This document shows, piece after piece, positions 52,277 through 61,949 of a DNA stretch of 64,000 nt (position 1 is the first letter of the stretch; every line of letters starts with the position of its first letter). The stretch is from assembly GCA_029547805.1 (NCBI GenBank), contig JAKPOP010000010.1, positions 459,675 through 523,674 on the forward strand, given 5' to 3'. This DNA comes from Deltaproteobacteria bacterium. Its GTDB lineage: Bacteria; Myxococcota_A; UBA9042; DTJE01. Under the pieces are notes generated by a model, which did not search any database, had not been told where the DNA came from, and worked only from the letters and a program-made list of their open reading frames with translations. The position numbers and the translations under genes are program-made.

Positions 52277-53023
52277 ATGAAGGCGCGCATCTCCGGCGGA
52301 TGGATCCTGGCGGCCCTCGTGGTTCTCGGCTGCTCCGGGTCGTCGTCCACACAGCCGGACACCTCCCTTCTCCCGGGCGATCTGGCCGTCGATGAGTCCC
52401 CCGACGGCGCGGTCGAGGACCTCCCGGCAGAGGACGCCCTGGAACCGGTGGACATGGGACCCGACGCACCGCCCTGTTTCCAGACGACCAGCCCGTGGGG
52501 CTTCCAGGACCTCTGCGACGGCACCGTCCTGGACACCCGGACGAGGCTGGTCTGGGAGAAGGTGCACTCCTTCGCGTCGGGCCTGATCGAGGCCCGGAGT
52601 CTCTGTGAGGCCTCCCAGACCGGGGGGCTGGAGGACTGGCGGCTCCCGACCATCGACGAACTGCGGACGCTGATCCTGGGATGCGAGAAGACGATGCCCA
52701 CGGGGGCCTGCCCGGTCCATGATGCCAACGGCATCTGCGAGGACAAGACCAAGGCCACCTGCTGGACCGAGGACTGCCGGGGCTGCGGCATCGGCGGCGG
52801 CCCGGTCTCCTCCCCGGCAGACCCCAACCGGAAGTGCTACCAGGACGCGACCTTCCAGTGGCAGTGCTCCCTGGCCTACCTCTCCGACACCCAGGTCCAG
52901 GCCAGAAGCCCCTCGGACCGCAGGTCCTGGTTCGTGACGTTCTACGACGCCGGGATCGACGTGCCGCCATCCATGTCCGATACGAACTGGGCGGTGCGGT
53001 GCGTCCGGGGTCCCGTCCCCTGA
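52277..53023 (+). CDS. DUF1566-domain lipoprotein
   Basis: 248 residues. Lipoprotein signal with lipobox VVLGC (Cys19), then an Asp/Glu/Pro-rich linker (about 20-66) like those on surface lipoproteins of deltaproteobacterial lineages. The rest is a Lcl/DUF1566-type domain: PWGFQDLCDGTVLDTRTRLVWEK, GGLEDWRLPTIDELRTLI, and SDTNWAVRCVRG. Many cysteines (CQ..C, CEDKTKATC, CRGC) suggest disulfides. Adhesion or carbohydrate binding is a guess. GAGGAGGA precedes the ATG. Convergent with the BatA-like gene. Confidence 0.75.
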   Translation: MKARISGGWILAALVVLGCSGSSSTQPDTSLLPGDLAVDESPDGAVEDLPAEDALEPVDMGPDAPPCFQTTSPWGFQDLCDGTVLDTRTRLVWEKVHSFASGLIEARSLCEASQTGGLEDWRLPTIDELRTLILGCEKTMPTGACPVHDANGICEDKTKATCWTEDCRGCGIGGGPVSSPADPNRKCYQDATFQWQCSLAYLSDTQVQARSPSDRRSWFVTFYDAGIDVPPSMSDTNWAVRCVRGPVP

Positions 53024-53037
53024 CCCCCTGGCCCCCC

Positions 53038-55065
53038 TCAGATCCGTTCCCGAAGGAAGGCCTCGACCACCAACAGCAGCAGGGCTCCCTGCAGCACCGG
53101 AGTCACCAGGGATTTTCGGCTCTTCCCGGGCGCCGGCGCGGCCGTCCCCGGGCGGGGGCCTCCCCTGGACACCTGGGGGGACAGGCCCGGACCGAACCGA
53201 CTCTCCCGGGGATCGGGATGCACGACGAAGACCTCCCGCAACCGGGAGTCGCCCCGCCCGTCGCCCCGGACATGGACCGTGTAGACGCCCGGCTGGTCCG
53301 TGCCGGTGAACACCCCCGGGGCACGCACTGCCAGGGCGGGCCCCGAGGGAGGGGTGACCCACAACTCCGTCTCCCCCTCGGGCCAGCGCAGGGGGCGGGC
53401 CTCGCCGGGCCTCACGGGTTCGGTCTCCGATCCCCCGGTGGAACGGGTGGCCCATTCCAGCGTCTCCCGGATCCAGGCCACGAAGACGGGGGCCAGGGGA
53501 AGGTCGGTCCAGGAGGGGTCGAGGCTCGAGAGCCACAGGATCACCCGCCCCTCCCCCAGGGATCCCGCCAGCCAGAGCGGCAGGCCGGACCCCACCGAGG
53601 CCAGGGGTCGCCACCCCTCGGCCCACCCGGCCTCCGGGAGCGCCACCTGGCGGACCCGGACCTCCTGGAATCCGGCCGCCACGGCCTCTCCCAGGAAACT
53701 CCCCTCCTCCTCGATCACCGGCCGTCCCTCGCCCGACGCGGGATCGAGCGTCCAGACCCGACGCAGGGGGCCCGGCACGAGACCCTTCCAGGTGTCGTTC
53801 CATGCCTGAAGGGGCGTCCCGGGACCCGGGGCCAGCCAGAGGACGCCCCCGGTCCGAACGAAGTCCTCGAGGGCCCGGACCCGGTCCGGAGACACGGGCC
53901 CCGGGTCGGCGACCACGACGGCCGCCACTCCGGCCAGTTGCAGCGGCGAGAAGCCCCCGACGGTGACCCGCCTCGTCTCCCGGGACCATCCGCCGACCGT
54001 CACGCCCAGGGCGTGTCCCACGAAGAAGGCCGGACCCTGTCCCCCGCCGGGTCCCTCGAGGACCAGCACCGAGGCCCGGCTCCCGTTCCCGACGACGAAC
54101 CACGCTGCATCATCGTCCGGCAGGGAATCCGGGGGCAATCGGACCTCCCCGAAACGGACACCTTCGGGGACGTGGAATTCCATCGAGACCGAGCAGCGTC
54201 GCATCGCCGGACACGCGACCCGATCGGCGGTGACCTGGCCGCCCACCCGGATCGACAACAGATCGTCCAGGGGCCGAAGGGAACCGTTCCACACCTCGGC
54301 CTGGAGCCGCCAGGCACCCGGGCCGGCCTCGGGGTCCGGCAGCGCCCGCACCGACAGGATTCCGTGGTTCTCCCCTGGTTCCCCGCCGGTCACGTCCTCC
54401 TGCAACAGAGCGATCCCGTCCTGGACCTCCTCCCTCCCCTCCAGGGAATCGTCGTTCCGAAAGTCCGACAGCGCCAGGACCCGGCGATCCGGAAGGGGAC
54501 TCTCCCGAAGACGCCTCCGGGCGGTTCCCAGGGCCGTCTTGAGGTCTCCCGCCTTCCAGGTCGGGACCAACCGCTCGACCCGGAGGGCCGCCTGGACGGG
54601 ATCCAGTCCCGGCCCCCGCCGGGGCTCCACCTCCCGGGGACGACTGGTCCGGACCAGGAAGACCCGGGACCCCTCGGGCAGTTCCCCCAGGGCCTCCCGG
54701 GCCCGCACCAGGGCCTCCTGGAAGTCCGACCGCTCCCGGGACTTCCACCGCATCGAGAGGCTGTCGTCGATGACCAGAGCCAGGGCCAGGGGCCGTTCCC
54801 CCGAGAGGCCCGAGGAGGGCACCTCTCGGTACGGGCGGGCGAAGGCCACCGCGAGCAGGACCAGCAGCAGCACCCGACTTGCCAGGAGCCCATGGTGCAT
54901 CCACCGCACCCCGAGAGCCGCTCCCCGGGCCCCGAGGACCAGGCGCATGAGGGCCTCGAGGGGAACCACCGGGGCCTGGCGCCGAATCCAGAAGTGCAGC
55001 AGGAGCGGCAGCAGCGCCGCGAGGACCCCCACCAGCATCCAGGGAGAGGCGAAGCCGATGGTCAC
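53038..55065 (-). CDS. BatA-like protein: membrane anchor plus von Willebrand A domain
   Basis: 675 residues. The N-terminal BatA signature (FASPWMLVGVLAALLPLLLHFWIRR) and a second membrane helix near residue 65 are followed by a vWA domain with a metal site starting DDSLSM (about residue 99). A long region resembling membrane-proximal glutamine-amidotransferase-like domains (about 320-560) follows, with a final TM segment (TPVLQGALLLLVVEAFL). The GTG start at 55065 overlaps the stop of the DUF58 gene. A longer frame to 55632 is antisense shadow. It is the last member of the MoxR operon. Confidence 0.8.
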   Translation of the reverse strand: MTIGFASPWMLVGVLAALLPLLLHFWIRRQAPVVPLEALMRLVLGARGAALGVRWMHHGLLASRVLLLVLLAVAFARPYREVPSSGLSGERPLALALVIDDSLSMRWKSRERSDFQEALVRAREALGELPEGSRVFLVRTSRPREVEPRRGPGLDPVQAALRVERLVPTWKAGDLKTALGTARRRLRESPLPDRRVLALSDFRNDDSLEGREEVQDGIALLQEDVTGGEPGENHGILSVRALPDPEAGPGAWRLQAEVWNGSLRPLDDLLSIRVGGQVTADRVACPAMRRCSVSMEFHVPEGVRFGEVRLPPDSLPDDDAAWFVVGNGSRASVLVLEGPGGGQGPAFFVGHALGVTVGGWSRETRRVTVGGFSPLQLAGVAAVVVADPGPVSPDRVRALEDFVRTGGVLWLAPGPGTPLQAWNDTWKGLVPGPLRRVWTLDPASGEGRPVIEEEGSFLGEAVAAGFQEVRVRQVALPEAGWAEGWRPLASVGSGLPLWLAGSLGEGRVILWLSSLDPSWTDLPLAPVFVAWIRETLEWATRSTGGSETEPVRPGEARPLRWPEGETELWVTPPSGPALAVRAPGVFTGTDQPGVYTVHVRGDGRGDSRLREVFVVHPDPRESRFGPGLSPQVSRGGPRPGTAAPAPGKSRKSLVTPVLQGALLLLVVEAFLRERI

Positions 55066-56024
55066 AGGGCCCTCCTGGGGGTCGACGCCCGGGGTCCCGG
55101 AACCGGCGCTCCCGGTCCCCCACCAACCCCCGGTTCCGTCCCGGAGGATTGGATCACCTCCAGGGCCTCCTTCCAGGCCGCCCGGGTCATCGGGACCGAC
55201 AGGTATCGAATCCGGGACTCGTGACAGGCCCGCTGCCAGTCCTGGAGGAACGCCTGCATCGCCTGAAGGTAGGACCGTCGCAGGGCCCGGGCGTCCATCA
55301 GGGCGGTTCCCCGAGTCTCGGGGCTCTGGAAGACCGCCGTTCCCTGCCAGGGGAAGGTCCGCTCCTCGGGGGTCAGGACGTGGAGGAGGTGCACCGCATG
55401 TCCCCGGGCGGCCAGGGCCCGGAGCGAGTCCATCACCGGTTCCCGGGCAGTCAGCAGGTCGCTGGCGATGACCACGATCCCCCGACGACGGGCACGAACC
55501 ACCACCTCCCGGAGGGCCGGCACGAGGTCGGTGCCGCCGCCGGGCCGAGTTCCGACCCACAGGGAGTTCAGATCCCTCCAGTGGGAGGGCACGGACCGGG
55601 GAGGCAGGTGTGCCAGCCTCCCCTCGGCACACACCGTCGCCGCCACCTCGTCCCCCTGCTGCAGCAGCACCCAGGCCAGCGCCGCCAGCAGGCCCGCCCC
55701 GTGACGGTATTTCGAGACGCCGCCCGGGGCCTCTCCCATGCTCCCGGAGGCGTCCAGGACCAGCCAGGCCGAGAGGTTCGTCTCGTCCAGGTAGCGCCGG
55801 ACGTAGGCCCGGTCCGTCCGGGCCAGCACCTTCCAGTCCAGGTGCCGCAGGTCGTCCCCGAAGGAATAGGGCTTCAGGTCGCTGAACTCGCGGCTCTGGC
55901 CCAGGTGGGATGCCAGGTGGACCCCGCCCCGGATCCCGCCGGCGACCATTCGCGGACGGAAGACGGCCCCCGCCAGGGCCTGGCGGGCCTCCTCCCCCAG
56001 CAGGACCTCCGGCAACGGGGGCAT
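55062..56024 (-). CDS. DUF58 domain protein
   Basis: 320 residues. It has the DUF58 core SREFSDLKPYSFGDDLRHLDWKVLART and the vWA-like LVLDASGSMGE. DUF58 proteins are nearly always encoded beside MoxR AAA+ ATPases and vWA membrane proteins and are thought to act with them in protein or cofactor maturation at the membrane. ATG at 56024, 4 bases after the moxR stop. Its stop overlaps the BatA-like start. Confidence 0.88.
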   Translation of the reverse strand: MPPLPEVLLGEEARQALAGAVFRPRMVAGGIRGGVHLASHLGQSREFSDLKPYSFGDDLRHLDWKVLARTDRAYVRRYLDETNLSAWLVLDASGSMGEAPGGVSKYRHGAGLLAALAWVLLQQGDEVAATVCAEGRLAHLPPRSVPSHWRDLNSLWVGTRPGGGTDLVPALREVVVRARRRGIVVIASDLLTAREPVMDSLRALAARGHAVHLLHVLTPEERTFPWQGTAVFQSPETRGTALMDARALRRSYLQAMQAFLQDWQRACHESRIRYLSVPMTRAAWKEALEVIQSSGTEPGVGGGPGAPVPGPRASTPRRAL

Positions 56025-56028
56025 CGGG

Positions 56029-57030
56029 CTACTCCCGCAGGACCAGCGACTGCACGACGTCCAGTCCCGACACCCGGTCCGCCGCTCCGTGGAAGTTCAC
56101 CACGACCCGGTGGGCCAGCACCGGCACCGCCAGGTCCCGGACGTGGTCCGGGGTCACCGCAAACTCTCCCCGGAGGAGCGCCGACGCCTTGGCCGCCAGG
56201 ACCAGGTGCTGGGCCGCCCGGGGTCCCGCGCCCCAGGCCACATAGTCCCGGACCTCCCGGGTCGCCGTCGGGTCCTGGGGACGGGTCTTCCGAACCAGCG
56301 CGACGGCCTCCCGCAGCACGTAGTCCGGGGTCGGCATTCGCCGGACCAGGTCCTGCAGTTCCAGGACCTCCTGGGACCCCATCACCCGCTCCAGCGTCCC
56401 CTCCGACAGGCCCGTGGTCTCCTGGACCACCCGGACCTCCTCCTCCAGGCTCGGATACTCCACCCGCACCACCAGCAGGAACCGGTCCAGTTGGGCCTCG
56501 GGCAGGGGGTAGGTCCCTTCCTGCTCGATGGGATTCTGGGTCGCGAAGACCACAAAGGGCTCCGGAAGCGGGTGGACCTCGCCCGCCACGGTCACCTGGT
56601 GCTCCTGCATGGCCTCCAGCAGTGCCGACTGGGTCTTCGGCGGGGTCCGGTTCACCTCGTCGGCCAGCAGCAGGTTGGCGAAGACCGGCCCCCGGGCGAA
56701 CCGGAACGCCCGCTGGCCAGTACCCCGGTCCTCCTCCAGCACCTCGGTGCCCGTGATGTCCGAGGGCATGAGGTCCGGCGTGAACTGGACCCGGCGAAAC
56801 GACAGGTCCAGGCAGTGGGCCAGCACCTTCACCATTGTGGTCTTGGCCAGCCCCGGCACCCCGATCAGCAGGCCATGTCCCCCGGCCATCAGGGCCGTCA
56901 TGAGCAGTTCCAGGGCTCGCTGCTGCCCCACGATCCGGCGCCCCATCTGCCGCACCAGGCGCTGCCAGGCCTCCCAGGCCTGACGCACCCGTTCCTCGTC
57001 CCGAAGCCACTCTTCGCGCGGGTCCGCCAA
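56029..57030 (-). CDS. MoxR family AAA+ ATPase
   Basis: 333 residues. Walker A GVPGLAKT near residue 56, Walker [16 protein letters not shown] with the adjoining SALLEAMQE, sensor [22 protein letters not shown] and the C-terminal lid. These are all hallmarks of MoxR chaperone-type ATPases. Start is a TTG at 57030, 7 bases downstream of GGAGGT; no ATG or GTG fits. It works with DUF58 and vWA proteins, here directly downstream. Confidence 0.9.
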   Translation of the reverse strand: MADPREEWLRDEERVRQAWEAWQRLVRQMGRRIVGQQRALELLMTALMAGGHGLLIGVPGLAKTTMVKVLAHCLDLSFRRVQFTPDLMPSDITGTEVLEEDRGTGQRAFRFARGPVFANLLLADEVNRTPPKTQSALLEAMQEHQVTVAGEVHPLPEPFVVFATQNPIEQEGTYPLPEAQLDRFLLVVRVEYPSLEEEVRVVQETTGLSEGTLERVMGSQEVLELQDLVRRMPTPDYVLREAVALVRKTRPQDPTATREVRDYVAWGAGPRAAQHLVLAAKASALLRGEFAVTPDHVRDLAVPVLAHRVVVNFHGAADRVSGLDVVQSLVLRE

Positions 57031-57034
57031 GATG

Positions 57035-58711
57035 CTACCTCCCCCTCTCCCGGAGCCGATCCTCCCGCTCCGCCAGGTCCCTGTGCCCCATGGACCGGAA
57101 GGCCTCCGCCAGTGCCCGGTGCGCCTCTCCCTCCCAGGGATCGGTCCGGACGAAGACCAGCAACGGATCGACCGCCTCTGGCAGCCGCCCGGCCCCGACC
57201 AGGGCGAGCCCCCGCTCCCGGGCCAGCCAGGGGAACTCCTCCTCGTCCAGCGCCGTCTGGTCCAGCACCGCGAGGGCCTCCTCGGGCCGCCCCCCCTGGC
57301 GAAGCACCCGGGCCAGCCGACCCACCACCTCGGGATGGGGGACCGGCATCGCCGCCAGGACCTCCCGGAGCAGCGTCGCCGCCGACAGGAACCGTTGAGT
57401 CCCGGCCAACCGGTCCGCCAGACGGACCCGGGCCTCGACTTCCGGAGCCAGGGCCGACAGCGACTCCCCGGTCCCCTCCCGCATCACCATCCCGGGCCTC
57501 GGGTCCGGGACCTCCGGGGCCCGGTTCTCCCGCTCCCGGAGGAAGGCCAGGAACCACTCCCCGGGGCGGGCGCCCACGACGCGCAGGAAGGCGATTTCCG
57601 CATCCCCGCCGCGCATCTCCTCGACCAGCCGGGCCACCGCATCGTCCCCCTTCCGCGCCGTGGTCCATGCCATGAAGGCCGCCAGTTCGGCGAAGGCCAG
57701 TTGCACTGCATCGGAACTCCCCAGGGACAGCAGGCCCTTCTCGATGCGGTCCAGGGGAATCCACCGACGCTGCAGGGTGGCCGTGTCCAGCAGTCGGGCG
57801 GCCGTGCGGCCCACCTCCCCGACGGGCCGCCCCCTCCAGGAACGCTCCCAGGCCTTCGCGACCCCCTCCTGGAACCAGATCGGGACCCGCCCTCCCCCCC
57901 GGATCGTCAGCAGGTAGTGGACGATCTCGTGGGCCAGGGTGTCGGCGTAGGGGTAGCCCCAAGGCAGGGCATCGGGCGTCACCATCACGACCCGTCGGAG
58001 GTCGCAGACCGCCACGGCCCCTGCGGCGTCCAGTTGGGACCGCTCCAGGCCCGTCACCCGGGCCATGTCCTGGAACGACGGCACGAGCCAGACCGAGAGG
58101 GCCTCCCCGGGGTCCTCCCGGACCCCCAGGCGATCAAGGAAGAGGTCCAGGGCCGCATCCCCCGCCTCGAACAGGTACGGAAGCAGGGCCTCGGCGGTTC
58201 CCGGGGGATGGATCACCCGGATCCGCTGTCCCGGGGACATCGCCTCGACCAGGCCCGCAGCCACCTCCCGGCTGCCCCGGACCACCGGGAGCAGCGACCT
58301 CGCCAGGGGATCCCGACTCCGGGACAGGAAGTGGTCCGCCGAGGGCAGGTCCCCCTCCAGCAGTTTCAGGACCCCCCACCAGAGGACGTCGTCCCGTCCC
58401 GACGGTCCACCCACCAGTTCCCGGCGCATCGCCGAGAGGTCCCAGCCCTGGAAGGCCGTCTGGAGGACCGTCTCCCGGATCGGACGCGGGGACCCGAGAC
58501 CGGGCTGCGCCCCCAGCAGGACTGCCAGAAACACCGCCAGAAGTGGAATGGATCCTCCCCTCCCCCGGGGCCGCGCCCGGGTCCCGGGGCGCCCTCTGCC
58601 CCGCGGCGCCCCGCTCGCGGCCCTTCGGCCGCTCCCCTCCAGGGGCCAGCCCATCCGGGCGGGCGCCGATTCCACCATGGCGACCAGGCCTGTCCGGTGC
58701 AATCTCCCCAT
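57035..58711 (-). CDS. Exported MA-type metallopeptidase with TPR-like C-terminus
   Basis: About 558 residues. A hydrophobic signal segment ([19 protein letters not shown]) lies near residue 55-73. The middle has a gluzincin-type [10 protein letters not shown] zinc motif near residue 260, with [11 protein letters not shown] containing the third ligand Glu. The C-terminal 150 residues are TPR-like helices ([50 protein letters not shown]). The start is uncertain: ATG at 58711, 58678 and 58654 are all in frame and none has a good Shine-Dalgarno, and the Arg-rich stretch before the signal is odd. It lies 4 bases from moxR, so it heads that operon. Confidence 0.7.
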   Translation of the reverse strand: MGRLHRTGLVAMVESAPARMGWPLEGSGRRAASGAPRGRGRPGTRARPRGRGGSIPLLAVFLAVLLGAQPGLGSPRPIRETVLQTAFQGWDLSAMRRELVGGPSGRDDVLWWGVLKLLEGDLPSADHFLSRSRDPLARSLLPVVRGSREVAAGLVEAMSPGQRIRVIHPPGTAEALLPYLFEAGDAALDLFLDRLGVREDPGEALSVWLVPSFQDMARVTGLERSQLDAAGAVAVCDLRRVVMVTPDALPWGYPYADTLAHEIVHYLLTIRGGGRVPIWFQEGVAKAWERSWRGRPVGEVGRTAARLLDTATLQRRWIPLDRIEKGLLSLGSSDAVQLAFAELAAFMAWTTARKGDDAVARLVEEMRGGDAEIAFLRVVGARPGEWFLAFLRERENRAPEVPDPRPGMVMREGTGESLSALAPEVEARVRLADRLAGTQRFLSAATLLREVLAAMPVPHPEVVGRLARVLRQGGRPEEALAVLDQTALDEEEFPWLARERGLALVGAGRLPEAVDPLLVFVRTDPWEGEAHRALAEAFRSMGHRDLAEREDRLRERGR

Positions 58712-58764
58712 GGTCGGCACTCTGCCGAATCCCCCGCGGGAACGCAAGACCGGGTCCAGGCGAG

Positions 58765-58770
58765 TATAAT
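58765..58770 (+). promoter_or_regulatory. Overlapping divergent -10 elements
   Basis: A perfect TATAAT on the plus strand (58765-58770) serves the DUF4157 gene, whose ATG is 32 bases on. On the minus strand TATACT (58768-58763) overlaps it and faces the peptidase-MoxR operon. Neither has a convincing -35. Polymerase could occupy only one at a time. Confidence 0.45.
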
Positions 58771-58801
58771 GAGTCTGTCGTCTCCAACGGGAGGTCGGGA
58801 G

Positions 58802-59443
58802 ATGCAGTCATCCGGACGGGGAGGGAAGCGTTCCCGGTCCCGGCGCGACGCGGGCACCACCCTCGAAGAACGCCTGATCCAGCGATACCTGGAGGCGGGC
58901 ACCCTGGCGCTGCAGGACGACCGCCCGGAGAGGCTCGACCCGACGCTCCGCCGGGAGATGGAGACCCTGACCGGCGCCGACCTGTCGGGGGTCCGGGTCC
59001 ACACGGGGCCGGGGGCGCGGCGGATGGCGCAGACCCTGGGAGCCCGGGCCTTTGCGCTGGAGGGAGGGGACGTCTTCCTGCCGCGGGAGCACTTCGAGCC
59101 GACCACCGCCGAGGGGAAGGCGCTGCTGGCCCACGAACTGACCCACGTCGCCGAGGGACAGACCGGCCTCTCCCGGGTCCCCCGGCGTCCCGTTCGGGAG
59201 GAGATGGAGCAGCGGGCCCGCCAGGCCGAAGAACTGGTCCTCGCGCAGGAGGACGCACAGCGCCGTCCGCCGGCCACCGAGGAGGCCCGGGAACCCGAGC
59301 GGGTGCGGCTCCCGGGGACGGGGAAGGAGGCCGGTTCCCCCGAGGGTCGGACGGTCCTCGTGGACAAGGATGCCCTGGAGCAGAAGGTCTGGGAACGCCT
59401 GGAACGGGAGACGCGCCGTCACCGGGAACGCCTCGGGTCCTAG
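58802..59443 (+). CDS. DUF4157 (HELTH-motif) protein
   Basis: 213 residues, no signal peptide, charged and probably cytosolic. The DUF4157 core is at about residues 60-123: LSGVRVHTGPGARRMAQTLGARAFALEGGDVFLP, ending LLAHELTHVAEG, a zincin-like motif. DUF4157 domains are frequent in cargo of extracellular contractile injection systems and in other secreted effectors, but no injection-system gene is present here. The C-terminal part is Glu/Arg-rich and helical. ATG at 58802 with GGGAGG upstream. Longer frames to 57032 are shadows. Confidence 0.8.
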   Translation: MQSSGRGGKRSRSRRDAGTTLEERLIQRYLEAGTLALQDDRPERLDPTLRREMETLTGADLSGVRVHTGPGARRMAQTLGARAFALEGGDVFLPREHFEPTTAEGKALLAHELTHVAEGQTGLSRVPRRPVREEMEQRARQAEELVLAQEDAQRRPPATEEAREPERVRLPGTGKEAGSPEGRTVLVDKDALEQKVWERLERETRRHRERLGS

Positions 59444-59534
59444 GATTCGGAACACCGGGCCCGGCCATTGCCTCCAGGCACGGACCGGACGCGGGGGTCA
59501 CGTCCTGCCCCGAGGCGCCATCCTCTCCCTCGCA

Positions 59535-59563
59535 TTGCTTCCACCGGGTGCCGTTGGTATCTT
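59535..59563 (+). promoter_or_regulatory. rseP promoter
   Basis: TTGCTT at 59535-59540, a 17-base spacer, then TATCTT at 59558-59563. The ATG of rseP is at 59597, with GGAGG at 59580-59584. Confidence 0.55.
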
Positions 59564-59596
59564 CTGCCCGGTCTGTCGCGGGAGGCGGGACCTCGG

Positions 59597-61210
59597 ATGT
59601 GGAAATTCCTGATCTTCCTGGGCGTCCTGATCACCTTCCACGAGATGGGACACTTCCTGGTCGCCCGGCTGCTGGGCGTCACGGTGCTCCGCTTCTCCGT
59701 GGGGTTCGGGCCGAGACTGCTGGGATTTCGGCGAGGAGTCACCGAGTACTGGCTCTCGGCCATCCCCCTGGGCGGATATGTCAAGTTCCTCGGAGACGAC
59801 CCGGACCACCCCCCTGAAGGGGTCGATCCGAAGACCACCTTCCTGTTCACCGACCTCTGGCGAAGGGTCCTGATCGTGCTGGCGGGACCATTCTTCAACC
59901 TGATGCTGCCCCTGCTGCTGCTGTTCCCGCCCAATGCCCTCCAGCGGGAGGTCGTCCCGGCCGTCCTGGGAAGCCTGGCCGTCGGGGAGCCTGCCTGGGA
60001 GGCAGGACTTCGCCCCGGCGACCGGATCCTCGAGGTCGAGGGGCGCCCCGTCGAGGCGTGGTGGGAACTGGTGGCGGAGGTCTCCCGATCCCCGGGCCGA
60101 CCCCTGCGCTTCCGCATCGAGCGGGCAGGGCAATCGATGGAACTCCCGGTCACCCCGAAGGCGGTGCAACTGGGAGGGCTCCGGGACATCGGCTGGGTGC
60201 CCCAGGTCGGGCGCATCGAGGCCTCCCCGAACCGCACGCCGCCGGTCGTCACCGTCGATGCGGACGGCCCGGCGGCCCGGGCGGGCATCCGGGATTTCGA
60301 TACCGTGCTGGCCGCCAACGGGACCCCCCTCTGGGGGATCCCCGACCTGGAGCGGGCCCTGGCCGAGTCCCGACAACGGCCGGTGACCTTCGAGGTGGCC
60401 CCGACCCAGGAAGACCAGGCGGAACCGGGTCCCTCCCGGACCGTCGTGCTGGGGCCCCTGGGCGACGAGGCCCCCGGGATCTCCGACGCCTCCCTGGTGG
60501 TCACGCGGGTGGACCCCGACAGCCCGGCCCACCGATCGGGACTGGAGGTCGGGGACCGGATCCTGGCGCTGGACGGCCGGCCCATGTCGGACTGGGCCTT
60601 CCTGGCCCAGGGCCTCGCCCGGGACCCAGGCGTCCCCCACACCCTGGAGGTCCGCCGAGGCACCGAGTCCCGGATTCTCCCCCTGGACCTCCGGAACCCC
60701 GAGTGGAAGCCCGGGTCCGCGAGTCCCCGATGGCTGTCCCCGGGTCTCCACGTGCGCCGGGCCGTGCTGGAGGCGCCCCAGGTTCCGAATCGTTCCCCGC
60801 TCCGCTACGCCTGGTACCAGACGACGACCCGCACCCACGAGATCCTCATGGTGACCGCTGCGGGGCTCTTCGGGCTCTTCACGGGCAAGGTCTCGTTGAA
60901 GGAGATGGGCGGCCCCCTGATGATCTACGACATCGCCGCGACGGCCCATGCCCTGGAGGATTTCCTGGACCGCATGGCCTGGCTGTCCATGAGCCTGGCC
61001 CTGCTGAACCTGCTGCCGATCCCGGTCCTGGACGGGGGACACCTGCTCATGTTCACCATTGAGGGGGTGCGCCGACGTCCGGTGGGTCCCCGGGGACGGC
61101 AGGTGGCCAACTGGTTCGGCCTGGCATTCCTGCTGGCCCTCATGGTGCTGGTGTTCCTGAACGACATCGAGCGGAAGTGGGGCCTGTTCTCCCGCCTGAC
61201 CGGCGGATAG
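59597..61210 (+). CDS. rseP: Site-2 protease RseP (intramembrane zinc metalloprotease)
   Basis: Cleaves transmembrane anti-sigma factors and remnant signal peptides in the inner membrane. It has 537 residues. The zinc motif HEMGH lies in TM1 (residues 15-19) and the third-ligand motif NLLPIPVLDGGH in the penultimate TM (near 475). Two PDZ domains are visible at about 125-195 and 215-350 (VLGSLAVGEPAWEAGLRPGDRILEV; SPAHRSGLEVGDRILALDG). The start MWKFLIFLGVLITFHEMGHF is set by the promoter and family length. The gene is separate from the dxr/bamA cluster it often joins. Confidence 0.93.
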   Translation: MWKFLIFLGVLITFHEMGHFLVARLLGVTVLRFSVGFGPRLLGFRRGVTEYWLSAIPLGGYVKFLGDDPDHPPEGVDPKTTFLFTDLWRRVLIVLAGPFFNLMLPLLLLFPPNALQREVVPAVLGSLAVGEPAWEAGLRPGDRILEVEGRPVEAWWELVAEVSRSPGRPLRFRIERAGQSMELPVTPKAVQLGGLRDIGWVPQVGRIEASPNRTPPVVTVDADGPAARAGIRDFDTVLAANGTPLWGIPDLERALAESRQRPVTFEVAPTQEDQAEPGPSRTVVLGPLGDEAPGISDASLVVTRVDPDSPAHRSGLEVGDRILALDGRPMSDWAFLAQGLARDPGVPHTLEVRRGTESRILPLDLRNPEWKPGSASPRWLSPGLHVRRAVLEAPQVPNRSPLRYAWYQTTTRTHEILMVTAAGLFGLFTGKVSLKEMGGPLMIYDIAATAHALEDFLDRMAWLSMSLALLNLLPIPVLDGGHLLMFTIEGVRRRPVGPRGRQVANWFGLAFLLALMVLVFLNDIERKWGLFSRLTGG

Positions 61211-61259
61211 CGCTCTGGTGGCCCAGGCGGTCCTTCCTGGACCCCGGGCAGGAGGCACC

Positions 61260-61949
61260 ATGCGACCGGGTCGGATCGCGCTGGCCTGCGACACCTCCAC
61301 GGAACAGCAGGCGATGGCCCTCTGGGAGCACGATCGGATCACGGTCGAGTGGTCGCTGGCGACCCGGGGAGGCACCAGCCGGGGCCTCGCCGAGGACATT
61401 GCCGCCATGCTGGCCCGCCGGGGACTGCATCCCCGGGACCTGGACCTCCTGGTCACCTCCCTGGGACCGGGGTCCTTCACGGGAGTCCGGGTGGTGCTGG
61501 CGACCCTCAAGGGCCTGGCGATGGCCCTGGGCAGACCCCTGTTCGGCGTGGACGTCCTGGAGACCCTGGCCTGGCCCCATCGGGGGCGGGTGGTCCTGGC
61601 GGCCCTGGACGCCCGCCGAGGGGAGGTCTATGGAGCCGCCTGGGACGCCGACGGATGCCTCCTGGTGCCCTCCCAGGCGATCCCTGCCGAGGCCCTGGCG
61701 GAGCGCATCGCGGAGCGGCTGCCACCGGAGGCCCGGGTCCTGGCGGTGGGCGACGGGGTGCTGGCGTGGAGGGAGGCCCTGGAACGGAGGCTCGGGACCC
61801 GCCTGGACCTGGGTTCGCCCCGGGATCACCTGATTCGAGCCCCGGCCATGATCGAGCAGGTGCTGGCCGGGGGCCGGTCTCCCCTGGACCTGGCGTCCTC
61901 CGAACCGCTGTACCTGCGGCTCCCGGATGCCCAGGTCCCCCGGACCTAG
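61260..61949 (+). CDS. tsaB: tRNA threonylcarbamoyladenosine protein TsaB
   Basis: Scaffold partner of TsaD and TsaE in making t6A37 on tRNAs that read ANN codons. It has 229 residues: ALACDTSTEQQAMAL at the N-terminus and the diagnostic LVTSLGPGSFTGVRVVLATLKGLA. The ATG at 61260 follows GGAGG. It probably shares the rseP transcript (49-base gap). Its end overlaps the convergent mechanosensitive channel gene by 4 bases. Confidence 0.92.
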   Translation: MRPGRIALACDTSTEQQAMALWEHDRITVEWSLATRGGTSRGLAEDIAAMLARRGLHPRDLDLLVTSLGPGSFTGVRVVLATLKGLAMALGRPLFGVDVLETLAWPHRGRVVLAALDARRGEVYGAAWDADGCLLVPSQAIPAEALAERIAERLPPEARVLAVGDGVLAWREALERRLGTRLDLGSPRDHLIRAPAMIEQVLAGGRSPLDLASSEPLYLRLPDAQVPRT

